Source: Pseudomonas sp. BN417 (lineage in GTDB: Bacteria > Pseudomonadota > Gammaproteobacteria > Pseudomonadales > Pseudomonadaceae). From it: a DNA stretch of 64,000 nt. The stretch is from the NCBI RefSeq assembly GCF_029871205.1, contig NZ_SSOJ01000128.1, forward strand, positions 1 to 64,000. The letters run 5' to 3'. A program made the translations under genes and the position numbers. The notes beneath the pieces are model-generated. The model ran no database searches. It was not told the origin of the DNA and saw nothing but the letters and a program-made list of their open reading frames with translations. Numbering within the stretch: the first letter of the stretch is position 1; every line of letters begins with the position of its first letter. This document shows, piece by piece, positions 9,284 through 17,615 of this stretch.

Positions 9284-10282
9284 TCAGCGCGCCGCCGGGA
9301 TGGCGTCGGCCTGCTGCCAGAGGTTGTTGTCCTGCCAGATATTTTCCTTGCGCCAGTGCGCCGGCAGCTCGGCACCGGTGTGCTGGATGACGCGGCCGAT
9401 CAGCAGCTTGAGTTGCTGCGCTTCGTCGTAGGACAGCGCTTCCAGGGCACTCATCTCGGCGGCCTTGGCGAAGGCCAGCCACTGGATCGCCAGTTGACGA
9501 CCCTTGTCGGTGAACATCACGCGCTGTTCGTGCAGGGTCAGCAGGTCGTTGTGCAGCCAGGCGGCCAGTTGCTCCGGGGCCAGCGCCTTGCCGGTGAATT
9601 CGAACAGCTGGCGCAGCTCGTCCTGGGTCCGTCCTTCGCTGAAGCTGAGGATGCCGAGCAGCTCGAAGTCGCTGTCCTGCATGCCCATCGCTTTCAGTTG
9701 CTGGCGAATCGGCAGTTGCAGTTGGTAATAGGCGCGGCCGAGCAGGAAACCCAGCCAGTTTTCGCCATAGATGACGCTTTCCTGGCCACGTGGGGCGGGT
9801 GGCACCAGGCGTCGGTAGCCGCCGCTGTGGAACACCAGCGGCGCCTTGTCGAAGCGGTCGAACGCCAGCACTTCACCGACCAGGATGATGTGGTCACCAC
9901 CCTCGTACTGATAGGTGGTCTTGCACTGGAAGCGCGCCGAGCAGCCATCCAGCAGCGGAACTTCGCTGGGGCCGCGTTGCAGGTCGAGACCGGCGAACTT
10001 ATCGGTGCCGCTTTTGGCGAAGCGGTTGGACAGCGGTTCCTGATCGGTTGCCAGGATGTGCACGGCGAAGTGCGAACCTTCGGTGAAGGCGTGTGCCGAC
10101 GAGGAATCCTTGTTGATGCTCCACAACACCATCGGCGGGTCGATTGACACCGAGTTGAAGCTGTTGGCGGTCAGCCCATAGTCCTGGCCGTCCGGACCTC
10201 GTGTGGTGACGATGGTCACGCCGGTGGTGAAGGCGCCGAGCGCCTGACGGAATTGTTTGGGGTCGAAGGGAGAAGTGTTCAT
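9284..10282 (-). CDS. Flavin reductase with C-terminal MarR-like domain
   Basis: Cytoplasmic NAD(P)H:FMN reductase that would supply reduced flavin to a monooxygenase. Residues 8-165 are the HpaC/flavin-reductase-like barrel (FRQALGAFTTGVTIVTT, GLTANSFNSVSIDPP, GGDHIILVGEV). Residues about 185-320 resemble a MarR winged helix, as in the C1 reductase of Acinetobacter p-hydroxyphenylacetate hydroxylase, where the tail gates the enzyme by effector binding. I set the start at the ATG at 10282 (MNTSPFD), because the longer frame runs into the upstream spacer. It sits 64 bases after the LLM monooxygenase gene, its likely partner. Confidence 0.87.
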   Translation of the reverse strand: MNTSPFDPKQFRQALGAFTTGVTIVTTRGPDGQDYGLTANSFNSVSIDPPMVLWSINKDSSSAHAFTEGSHFAVHILATDQEPLSNRFAKSGTDKFAGLDLQRGPSEVPLLDGCSARFQCKTTYQYEGGDHIILVGEVLAFDRFDKAPLVFHSGGYRRLVPPAPRGQESVIYGENWLGFLLGRAYYQLQLPIRQQLKAMGMQDSDFELLGILSFSEGRTQDELRQLFEFTGKALAPEQLAAWLHNDLLTLHEQRVMFTDKGRQLAIQWLAFAKAAEMSALEALSYDEAQQLKLLIGRVIQHTGAELPAHWRKENIWQDNNLWQQADAIPAAR

Positions 10283-10346
10283 CGACGGGTACTCCACCGC
10301 CGCCGGACGGGCCGGAGGCGGCTGATTGTTGTTGGATCGGAGTGGC

Positions 10347-11408
10347 TCAGCGGTTGAGCAGCGGCATGACCAGACGGCCGAAGCGCTCGGCTTCTTCGTG
10401 GTGTGGGTAGCCGGAAAGGCAGAACCCGCTGCAACCGGCATCGACGAACGCCAGCAACTGGTCGGCGACCTGCTGCGGATTGCCCACCACGGCAATACCG
10501 GCACCGGGGCGCACTTCGGTGATGCCGGTCCACAGGTGTGGGGTCATCTTGCGGCCGACGGTCTTGGAGAGCTCTTTCATTCGTTGGTTGGCAACCGACT
10601 CGGCCATCATGGTCTTGACCTGTTCGGTCCAGGTCGGATCGGCGCCGTTGACCAGGGTATCTGCTGCGGCCCAGGCTTCCTCTTCGGTTTCGCGGCAGAT
10701 GATCTGCAGGCGCATAGCGAACTCGATTTCCTCGCCACGGCCGTACTTGGCAGCGCGTTCGCGCATTTCCTTGATCTGTTCGGCGATGCGCTCCGGGTAG
10801 TCGCCCCAGAACAGGTGTACGGCGGAGTGCTTGGCGGAAATCTCTGCCGCGTGCTCCGAACCACCGCCGAGGAAGAACGGCGGGTGCGGTTGCTGGAAGG
10901 GGGCTGGGATGACTTTCGGGCCGTGTGCCTGGTGGTACTTGCCTTCGTATTCCACGCCTTCCTCGGTCCACAGGCGTTTCATCAGCTCGAGTTCTTCCTC
11001 CAGCTGTTCGTAGCGTCCTTCCTTGGAAGCGATCTGCCCCTCGGCGTAGGCGTCTTTCTCGCTGAGGCCGGCGATCAGGTTGATGTAGATACGCCCCTTG
11101 GACAGTTGATCGAAGGTGGCGAACATCTTGGCCTGGGCGACCGGGTGGATGAAGCCGGGCTTCACCGCCACCAGGGCTTTGAGATTCTGGGTACGGGCGA
11201 TCACGAACGAGGCGGTCACCCAGGCATCCCAGCAGAAGGGCGTAACGGGGACCAGTACGTAATCAAACCCGGCCTGTTCGGCGGCGAAGGCTACCCGCTC
11301 GAAATGCTCGAGGGACTGGGGAATGCTTTTGCCCGGATCGCTGAAGGCAGTGGTATCGCCAATGGTTGGAATGAACCAACCCATCTGCAGGGGTTTCTTG
11401 TTGTTCAT
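10347..11408 (-). CDS. LLM-class flavin-dependent monooxygenase, SsuD-like
   Basis: A 353-residue TIM-barrel enzyme of the luciferase-like superfamily, closest in pattern to alkanesulfonate monooxygenase SsuD: MGWFIPTIGDTT start, LVAVKPGFIHPVAQAKM, LSKGRIYINLIAG, a flavin-site FFLGGGS and a C-terminal DAGCSGFCLSGYPH. Such enzymes use reduced FMN and oxygen to cleave C-S or similar bonds. The start is ATG 11408. It heads an operon with the flavin reductase, MFS carrier and GFA protein, and a LysR gene is divergent 84 bases away. No ssuABC transporter is present, so sulfonate as substrate is only one option. Confidence 0.87.
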   Translation of the reverse strand: MNNKKPLQMGWFIPTIGDTTAFSDPGKSIPQSLEHFERVAFAAEQAGFDYVLVPVTPFCWDAWVTASFVIARTQNLKALVAVKPGFIHPVAQAKMFATFDQLSKGRIYINLIAGLSEKDAYAEGQIASKEGRYEQLEEELELMKRLWTEEGVEYEGKYHQAHGPKVIPAPFQQPHPPFFLGGGSEHAAEISAKHSAVHLFWGDYPERIAEQIKEMRERAAKYGRGEEIEFAMRLQIICRETEEEAWAAADTLVNGADPTWTEQVKTMMAESVANQRMKELSKTVGRKMTPHLWTGITEVRPGAGIAVVGNPQQVADQLLAFVDAGCSGFCLSGYPHHEEAERFGRLVMPLLNR

Positions 11409-11492
11409 GGTGGGGCTCTCGCGCAGTGAAACTGTGGAGCCACTACACCAAAGCCTTTGCGATGAAGGAAGTGAATATGTAGCATTCGATGA

Positions 11493-12413
11493 ATGCACAA
11501 TATTAATACCAGAACCCTCGACCTGAACCTGCTGGTGGTCTTCGCCACGCTGTGGGAAACCCAGAACGTCACTCGCGCCAGCGAGCGCCTGTCGCTCAGC
11601 CAATCGGCTGTAAGCCATGCGCTGCGCCGCTTGCGTGAGCGCCTCGGCGATGAGCTGTTCGTGATTGGGCGCGGCGGCCTGGTGCCGACGGCACGCGCGG
11701 CCGAACTGATCGGTCCGGTGCGCGACGCGCTGTCCCGTCTGGACGACGTTCTGCAAGGTTCTGCGCCCTTCGTGCCGGCAGCGGTGCAGCGCAAGTTCCG
11801 CATCGCCTCCGGTGACTTCGTCGAGTTCCTGATCCTGCCGCGGCTGATCCAGCACATCGCGCGCGAGGCGCCGGGGGTGATGATCGAGGTAGTGCCGCTG
11901 CCGACGAAGAATACGGTTTCAGTGCTGCTGGAAAGCGGCGAGATCGACCTGGTCATCAGCGCGCCGATGACGCTTGGCGCGGCCCTGCGCCATGAGCCGA
12001 TCACCACCGTTTCGTTGCTTACGCTGATCTGGCAGCGTGAAGGCCTTCCGCCTGGGCGCTTCCCGCTCGACCTCTACCTGGAGAGGCCGCAGGTGATGAT
12101 CGAGATGCATCAACGGGATGGCAACATTATCGACCAGACGCTACAGGCCCAAGGGTTGGCGCGGCGCATTGGCGTACTGGTGCAGAACTTCATGGCGATG
12201 CCAGTGATCGCCTCCCAGACCGGCTACATCTGCAACCTGCCGGGGCCCATCGCCGAGGCGTTCGCTACAACCTTCGGCCTCAGTTGCCACGAGCCGCCAG
12301 TCGACTTCCCCGCGCCCGAGCTGGTGGCGTACTGGCACTCGCGGTTCGATGCCGATCCGGGCTTGCAGTGGTTGCGCGAACAGGTGAAGAGCTGCGCGGT
12401 TCAGCTCCCGTGA
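11493..12413 (+). CDS. LysR-type regulator, NodD/LinR-like
   Basis: A 306-residue regulator. The N-terminal winged helix (about 8-68) reads DLNLLVVFATLWETQNVTRASERLSLSQSAVSHALRRLRERLGDELF and is of the NodD/NahR/LinR subgroup. The rest is the periplasmic-binding-like effector domain. It is divergent from the LLM monooxygenase gene with an 84-base shared promoter region, the classic arrangement for a LysR activator of the neighbouring operon, so it probably controls the 11408-7386 genes. Confidence 0.88.
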   Translation: MHNINTRTLDLNLLVVFATLWETQNVTRASERLSLSQSAVSHALRRLRERLGDELFVIGRGGLVPTARAAELIGPVRDALSRLDDVLQGSAPFVPAAVQRKFRIASGDFVEFLILPRLIQHIAREAPGVMIEVVPLPTKNTVSVLLESGEIDLVISAPMTLGAALRHEPITTVSLLTLIWQREGLPPGRFPLDLYLERPQVMIEMHQRDGNIIDQTLQAQGLARRIGVLVQNFMAMPVIASQTGYICNLPGPIAEAFATTFGLSCHEPPVDFPAPELVAYWHSRFDADPGLQWLREQVKSCAVQLP

Positions 12414-12423
12414 GTGACTCAGC

Positions 12424-12590
12424 CTATGCACCGTTTTGAGTGATTGCTGGGCTGGCGCGGATGTCGTTGGCGAAAGTGGGAATCACCACGCCTTTGCCAG
12501 CCAGGTTTTTCATTGATGCATAGCCCATGGCATTGAATGGCGCACCATGTGCACCTGGGCAGATGACGCTGTGTGTTTCAAGGTCGGGGT
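12424..12590 (-). pseudogene. C-terminal fragment of an unrecognised protein
   Basis: One minus-strand frame is open for about 55 codons and ends at a TAG at 12424. It includes VICPGAHGAPFNAMGYASMK followed by a hydrophobic, Pro-containing end (IPTFANDIRASPAI). It has no start codon and joins directly onto the MATE remnant, so it looks like a deletion fusion point. I do not recognise the family. Confidence 0.35.
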
Positions 12591-13005
12591 GGCCTGATTG
12601 CAACGGTGGCCATTAACCTGTCAATCGGCATCGCGACGGCGCTGTCGGGGCAATTCGGCCCGGACGCGATTGCTGGCTACGCACGTCTTGAATACTTGCT
12701 TGTTCCGCTGGCATGCAGCGGCAATCTTCCCGCGCCCCTGGCTGATGCTGTGTGGCAATGAGCCGGCAATGCTTGAGGCTGGCACCCAATACCTGCAAGT
12801 GGTCGGTCCGTTGTACGGCTTCTTCGGCCTGGGACAGGTGTTGCATTTCGCATTGCAAGGCGCTTGGCGTCTGTTCTGGCCTGTGATTGGCAACCTCGCA
12901 CGTCTGGTTGTGGCTAGTCTTGGAGGCTGGCTTGCCTTGCGCTGGGGCATGGCGTTCGTGGTGTATGGCCTCGTCATCACTGCCACGATAGCCGGTGGTG
13001 CGTAG
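12586..13005 (+). pseudogene. MATE-family efflux transporter remnant
   Basis: Two frames together give internal and C-terminal helices of a MATE multidrug exporter: LIATVAINLSIGIATALSGQFGPDAIAGYARLEYLLVPL-type text up to about 12720, then in the next frame MLEAGTQYLQVVGPLYGFFGLGQVLHFALQGA and a final transmembrane segment to 13005. The N-terminal half and part of the centre are missing and at least one frameshift separates the blocks. Not functional. Confidence 0.75.
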
Positions 13006-13138
13006 TTCGGCCGCGCGAGTTGGCCGCGCAGCACTGCCGCTTTGATGCGGCGCATCCAGCCGACTTGATCATTCCTGCATGTATCCACTGCACTTCTTGC
13101 TTCGGTTCGGGCTATTTGTGACCGGCCGCTTCTGGCCC

Positions 13139-13295
13139 AGGCTGTGTAAAAACGCCTCAAGGACAAGTCCCTGATCAAGCAATGATCAAATTTGGCGCTC
13201 TCCCGGAAAATCCAAGCAGGCTCGATGCGAAGAATTCTCCAGATTTCGCGTAGCGCCGCACCCCTCAAATTTGCGCGGGAGTTTTTACACAACCT
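13139..13295. mobile_element. 157-bp terminal-inverted-repeat element (MITE-like)
   Basis: The left end AGGCTGTGTAAAAAC (13139-13153) and the right end GTTTTTACACAACCT (13281-13295) are inverted repeats matching at 14 of 15 positions. GGCC lies just outside each end (left GGCC-C, right C-GGCC). The flanks join cleanly into CTTCTGGCCGAAAG, as if an intact site had been split. The interior has no complete transposase, so the element is non-autonomous or an IS relic; the TGTGTAAAAAC terminus is of a kind seen at IS ends. Confidence 0.65.
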
Positions 13296-13325
13296 CGGCC
13301 GAAAGTAGCCGGTAGTTAATGGCAG

Positions 13326-14489
13326 CTACCGGCCATTAGCCAGGACAGTTGAAGTACAGCTTTCCCGTCCCGCTCTGATGAGCAGGGTCAATAGCGCCGT
13401 TACGCCAATACTGAACAGGTACAGCGCCTGCGGACCAAACCGCTCCATGAGCGCGCCTGCGACTAGCGGCCCAATGGCCGCGCCAATGCCGAAGGCCACC
13501 AGCAGCACTCCGGCCACGGCCACCCGCAGTTCAACTTCCAGGTTGTCATTTGCATGCGAGACACCGAGTGGGTAAAGGCAGAACTGCAGGAAGCCGATGA
13601 CCGCGCCGGCCAACATCGCCCAGCTCGCGCCTGGTGCGTCGAGAACAGCCAAAGGCAGGTAAGCGACGCATAGCAGGATCGAGATCACTCGAATCAGAGC
13701 GACACGAGAATACCGGTCCGAGAGCATTCCAAGCGGAAGTTGAGCGACGAGCCCGGCGGCGATGCCGAGTGCCATGAACTGACCGACTTCCGAGGGAGTG
13801 AATCCCAGCTGCGCAGCGAAGATCGGCGTCAACCCATAGAAACAGCCGTTCAACAGTCCCGAGACGAGAACGGCGCCCAGAGCCTGCGGCAATCTGCGGA
13901 TGTAGAGCATCGGCTGAATACGCACCTGGCTGATGGCACTCGGCTGCGCGCCGGTATGCAGGGCCATGGGCACCATTCCGATGGCAAAGGCGATAGCCAC
14001 GCCGGACAAGGCCATTGCGCCCAGCCCATCGTCGAGGCTAAGCAACAGTTGCCCCAGCATCATGCCGATGTAGCTCGCCACCATGTACAACGACATGGCG
14101 CCGCCCCGACGCTCTGCCGGTGCGCAGTCGTTGAGCCAGCTCTCGATGACCATCATCTGGCACATCATTGCCGCGCCTACGATGAACCTCAACGCGAGCC
14201 AGAGTGGTAGCCAATCGCTTAGCTGATGGCCGAGCACCGCAGTCACGATCACGCCGGCGCCTGCCACGAAGGCACGTGCGTGGGAGACGCGGCCGATCAA
14301 CCAGTAACCGATGCGCCCTCCCACCACCATCCCCAGCGCATTGGCTGCCATGAGCCCGCCGCCCCACAACTCCGCGACTCCCCCAGCATCCAGACGCAGT
14401 GCCAGGTAAGTCATCAGCAGGCTGGACCCCAGTTGCATCAGCAGGGTCGCGGCATAGATCGATCCAAATGCCTTGGTGAGTGCAAACAA
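13326..14489 (-). CDS. MFS transporter, YcaD-like
   Basis: A 387-residue carrier with 12 hydrophobic segments. The sequence LRFIVGAAMMCQMMVIESWLND followed by RGGAMSLYMVASYIGMMLGQ is the hallmark of the YcaD-like branch of the major facilitator superfamily. The start is a TTG at 14489 (no earlier start codon exists), 21 bases after the cupin stop, with GGGGA upstream. It is the last gene of the Rieske-containing operon that begins at 20259. Substrate and direction are unknown; export of an intermediate or uptake of an amino acid are both possible. Confidence 0.8.
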   Translation of the reverse strand: MFALTKAFGSIYAATLLMQLGSSLLMTYLALRLDAGGVAELWGGGLMAANALGMVVGGRIGYWLIGRVSHARAFVAGAGVIVTAVLGHQLSDWLPLWLALRFIVGAAMMCQMMVIESWLNDCAPAERRGGAMSLYMVASYIGMMLGQLLLSLDDGLGAMALSGVAIAFAIGMVPMALHTGAQPSAISQVRIQPMLYIRRLPQALGAVLVSGLLNGCFYGLTPIFAAQLGFTPSEVGQFMALGIAAGLVAQLPLGMLSDRYSRVALIRVISILLCVAYLPLAVLDAPGASWAMLAGAVIGFLQFCLYPLGVSHANDNLEVELRVAVAGVLLVAFGIGAAIGPLVAGALMERFGPQALYLFSIGVTALLTLLIRAGRESCTSTVLANGR

Positions 14490-14510
14490 TTGGGGTCCCC
14501 AGGTCAGTTG

Positions 14511-14882
14511 TCAGGCGAGGCCATGGCGCTGTTTCCAGTCACCCGGATGAACGACATAGCCGAATAATGCGTGGCCTCCATAGACGAGTTCGGTCCCTTC
14601 GGGAATCCACAACAACTGCCCCGGTTCCACCCGATACAGCTCGCCATTCGCCCTGAGTTCGAAACAGCCTTCGATGACGAAGATCACTTCGTCGTAAAGC
14701 AGCGTCCATGCGACCTCGGCCCCCTCCCATCGCGCGAAGCCGATGCCCAGCGCGGGCGACACTTCATTGCTGACGGCACGGGCCACGCTGGCACCACCCG
14801 GTGGCTCACCCCGATGGGTGAACACCAGGTCCCGGTGATCCACCAGCAGCACCGGCCCTCTTCCACTCGGTGCCATCGTCAT
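14511..14882 (-). CDS. Cupin protein, EutQ-like
   Basis: A 123-residue single-domain cupin. The conserved beta-barrel text is WTLLYDEVIFVIEGCFELRANGELYRVEPGQLLWIPEGTELVYGG, resembling the EutQ cupin of ethanolamine use. The first cupin motif lacks the usual His pair, so metal binding is doubtful. Its ATG overlaps the stop codon of the FAD oxidoreductase (ATGA at 14882-14879), which shows translational coupling. A role as a small-molecule binding or isomerising protein in the amine pathway is inferred from this position. Confidence 0.8.
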   Translation of the reverse strand: MTMAPSGRGPVLLVDHRDLVFTHRGEPPGGASVARAVSNEVSPALGIGFARWEGAEVAWTLLYDEVIFVIEGCFELRANGELYRVEPGQLLWIPEGTELVYGGHALFGYVVHPGDWKQRHGLA

Positions 14883-16207
14883 AGTTCGCTCCTGCTGCTC
14901 CAGGCCGCCCAGCGGATACGCGTCCGCACCCCGAGGCCGAGGAAAGGCTCTGGAGGATTGAGCGAGGGCATGCCGGTCACGGCCTGGATGTCGCCGAGCA
15001 ACGAAGACTCTGCCCCCACCACCCTGTCGGCCAGCAGCGTTCCGGAAATGGTGCCCCAGGCCGCACCGACGCCATTGTCGCAAGCGGTAGCGAACACACC
15101 GTCGTCGAGCTGGCCGAAGAAGTTGGTGAAGTTCCTCGAGATGGCGTAGGCACCACCCCAGGTATGGGTGAATGGCACCCCGGCGAGCTGCGGATATCGC
15201 GCGAGGAAAGCCTTGCGGTGATCGTCTCGGACCTTCGCCCGTGTCCCTTCGCCGACACTGCGCCCGTATCGCGGCACATGCTTGTAGGTGTTGCGAATGA
15301 TCAGCCGGCGATCCTGGGTCATCCGCACAGTGGTGCCGGCATGATCGGCCGGGGTCAGGCCCCAATCGGCCTGGATGCCAATGGCATTCATCTCGGCATC
15401 GGTGAGCGGGCGCGTCCAACTGGCGAACGTCATTACCGGCAGCAGGCGGTTGCGGAGGTAGCCGAACTCCTGGGTGAAGATACTGGTGCCCAGCAGTACT
15501 CGCGGAGTGCGGATCGATCCGCCATTGCCATGGAGTAGCCATTGCCCGTCAGCATCCTTCTCCAGGCGCTGGATGGGCGACTCCTCGAGCACCTCGACAT
15601 TCTCCGGCAAAGATGCGCCGAGCCCGCGTACCAGTGCGGCCGGCTGCATCAGGTAGCAGCCCGGGGTGAAGATGGCGCGACTGTAATAGCGGCTTCCGAG
15701 CACACCGGCCAGTTCATCGCGCTCCACTAAACGGTAGGGTTCGCCGAGGTCGGCCATCAGTTTCTCGAAATGATCGAGATAGGCGAGACCGCGTTCGCCC
15801 ACTGCGCCTTGATACTTGCCGGCATGGGACCACTGGCAGTCGATGCCATGGCGGCCGATCAGCGTCTGCAGCTGGTCGATGGCGGCCCGGTTGAGTCCGA
15901 GCAGGCGCTGCTTGTGCTGCGGATCGGGATGCTCGAGTGCGAACTTGTGCGGCAGGTCGATGACGAAACCCGAGTTGCGGCCCGAGGCGCCGTAGCCGAT
16001 GCGCTGGGCATCCACCAGCAGGATGCGGGATTGCGGCAGGTGCTCGGCCAGTCGGCGCGCCGCGGCGAGGCCGGCGAAGCCAGCGCCGATCACCACGTGG
16101 TCGGCTGTACGCTCGCCGCTCAGGCGCTTGGCGGGAAGGGGTTCAGGCAGAGCGGCATACCATCCACAACTGCGGTCATCATGAGGCAGATTAACGATAC
16201 TGTTCAT
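14879..16207 (-). CDS. FAD-dependent amine/amino-acid oxidoreductase (DAO/PuuB type)
   Basis: A 442-residue flavoenzyme of the glycine oxidase/DadA/PuuB superfamily. The N-terminal Rossmann motif is VVIGAGFAGLAAA (GxGxxG 41-46), and GYGASGRNSGF at 71-81 is the second FAD signature. It would oxidise a primary, secondary or N-methylated amine to an imine or carbonyl plus ammonia or methylamine. It starts at ATG 16207, 10 bases after the rubredoxin reductase. The N-terminus carries a DDRSCGWY motif shared with the paralogue at 34813, a feature I would not expect in generic oxidases, so the two probably act on related substrates. Confidence 0.85.
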   Translation of the reverse strand: MNSIVNLPHDDRSCGWYAALPEPLPAKRLSGERTADHVVIGAGFAGLAAARRLAEHLPQSRILLVDAQRIGYGASGRNSGFVIDLPHKFALEHPDPQHKQRLLGLNRAAIDQLQTLIGRHGIDCQWSHAGKYQGAVGERGLAYLDHFEKLMADLGEPYRLVERDELAGVLGSRYYSRAIFTPGCYLMQPAALVRGLGASLPENVEVLEESPIQRLEKDADGQWLLHGNGGSIRTPRVLLGTSIFTQEFGYLRNRLLPVMTFASWTRPLTDAEMNAIGIQADWGLTPADHAGTTVRMTQDRRLIIRNTYKHVPRYGRSVGEGTRAKVRDDHRKAFLARYPQLAGVPFTHTWGGAYAISRNFTNFFGQLDDGVFATACDNGVGAAWGTISGTLLADRVVGAESSLLGDIQAVTGMPSLNPPEPFLGLGVRTRIRWAAWSSRSEL

Positions 16208-16217
16208 GGTTCGGCTC

Positions 16218-17603
16218 TCACGCCACGTTCTGTTGGATGTCCTGGCAGTTCTGCAGCCAGGCATTGCGTTTTAGTTGCGCCTGCCGCCCGAGGAGGACAA
16301 ATCCACGCATTGCGCCGGCTGAGTCATGGAAGGCCGCGCGCAATCCATCGCTGGTCGCCTCGCAGCTCCACTCCCCCTCGCAATCGACTGGTGGCGGCAG
16401 CAGGCAGAGCGGTGCCGCCGGCGTCTTGACCGTCACTGGCATCAGGGGGTAGCTGACGGCAGTCGACTGCCCGGCCAGGGTCCGTGCGAGCGCGCGGATT
16501 CCTTCGTTGATCGGCGCAAGGTAAGGCAGCAACTGCCCGTCGACTTCGATGCAGTCCCCCAGCGCGAAGATGCCGGGTTTCGAGGTCTGCAGGCAGGCAT
16601 CCACCTGTATGCCGCGCCCACAGGCCAGGCCGGCGTCCACGGCCAGTTGCAGGTTGGGCCGCAGGCCGACGGCGGAAAGTACGAGGTCAGCCTCGACGAC
16701 CTGACCGTCGGACAGGGTCAACCGATAACCGTCCGTACCCTGATCCACACGCTGCAAGGTGGTGCGCAGGTTCCATTGCACGCCGAGCCCGGACAGCGCC
16801 TGCCGCAGGTGCAGGCCCGCCGCTTCCGGCAACAGGCGCGCCATCGGCCATGCGCCCAGGCCGATGACCCGCACCTGGTAGCCACTGTTCGCCAGGTCGT
16901 TGGCGAACTCGCAACCGATCAGTCCATCGCCGAGGATCGCCACGCGGCGCACGCCCTCCAACCGCTCGCGGAACTCCCGGTAATCCTGCAGGTTGTTGAC
17001 GCTCAGCAACGCATCGGCGCGACCCTCGATGGGCAGCCGCACTGGCGAGGCACCGCTGGCGAGTACCAGTTGGCCGTATTCCATTTCACCCAGGCTGGTG
17101 TACAGCCGCTGCGCCTCGGTATCGATACGCTCGACCCGGCAATGGGTGTAGACACGGATATCCAGGCGCCGCTCCAGTGCCAGCGGACTCTCTGTTGCCA
17201 GCGCCGCCGCACTGCGCCCTTGCGCCAGCGCGATGGACAGTGCCGGCTTGGAGTAGCCATGCCCGCACTCCTGAGTCAGCACACGGATATCCAGCTGCGG
17301 GTTGGCCTTGCGCAGTTCCTGGGCCAGGCCATAACCGGCATGGCCGCTGCCGATGATGACCACCGGCTGGGCGGCCACAGCCGCCACCAGGGGTTGCGTC
17401 GCCACAGCTAGCGGCGCGGCGACGGCAGTCACCGGCTCGCTGATCTCGATCATTTCGAAATCGGCCTTGCCGACCTTGCAGTCGGGGCACAGCCAGTCCT
17501 CCGGCACATCTTCCCAACGAGTGCCAGGAAGGATGCCGTCGTCCGGCCAGCCCATGGCCTCGTCATAGATCAGGCCACAGATGATGCAGAGCCATTTCTT
17601 CAT
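16218..17603 (-). CDS. Rubredoxin-rubredoxin reductase fusion
   Basis: A 461-residue electron-transfer protein. Residues 1-52 are a complete rubredoxin with iron ligands C6, C9, C39 and C42. A 25-residue Ala/Val-rich linker leads to an NAD(P)H:FAD reductase of the AlkT/RubB type, with FAD motif GSGHAG (85-90) and NAD motif GDGLIG (225-230) and the closing FALGDC signature. It would pass electrons from NAD(P)H to the attached rubredoxin in the cytoplasm. It sits between the aldehyde dehydrogenase (12 bases upstream) and the FAD oxidase, in the Rieske operon, and is the only reductase there. Confidence 0.9.
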   Translation of the reverse strand: MKKWLCIICGLIYDEAMGWPDDGILPGTRWEDVPEDWLCPDCKVGKADFEMIEISEPVTAVAAPLAVATQPLVAAVAAQPVVIIGSGHAGYGLAQELRKANPQLDIRVLTQECGHGYSKPALSIALAQGRSAAALATESPLALERRLDIRVYTHCRVERIDTEAQRLYTSLGEMEYGQLVLASGASPVRLPIEGRADALLSVNNLQDYREFRERLEGVRRVAILGDGLIGCEFANDLANSGYQVRVIGLGAWPMARLLPEAAGLHLRQALSGLGVQWNLRTTLQRVDQGTDGYRLTLSDGQVVEADLVLSAVGLRPNLQLAVDAGLACGRGIQVDACLQTSKPGIFALGDCIEVDGQLLPYLAPINEGIRALARTLAGQSTAVSYPLMPVTVKTPAAPLCLLPPPVDCEGEWSCEATSDGLRAAFHDSAGAMRGFVLLGRQAQLKRNAWLQNCQDIQQNVA

Positions 17604-17615
17604 CGCCCCACCTCC

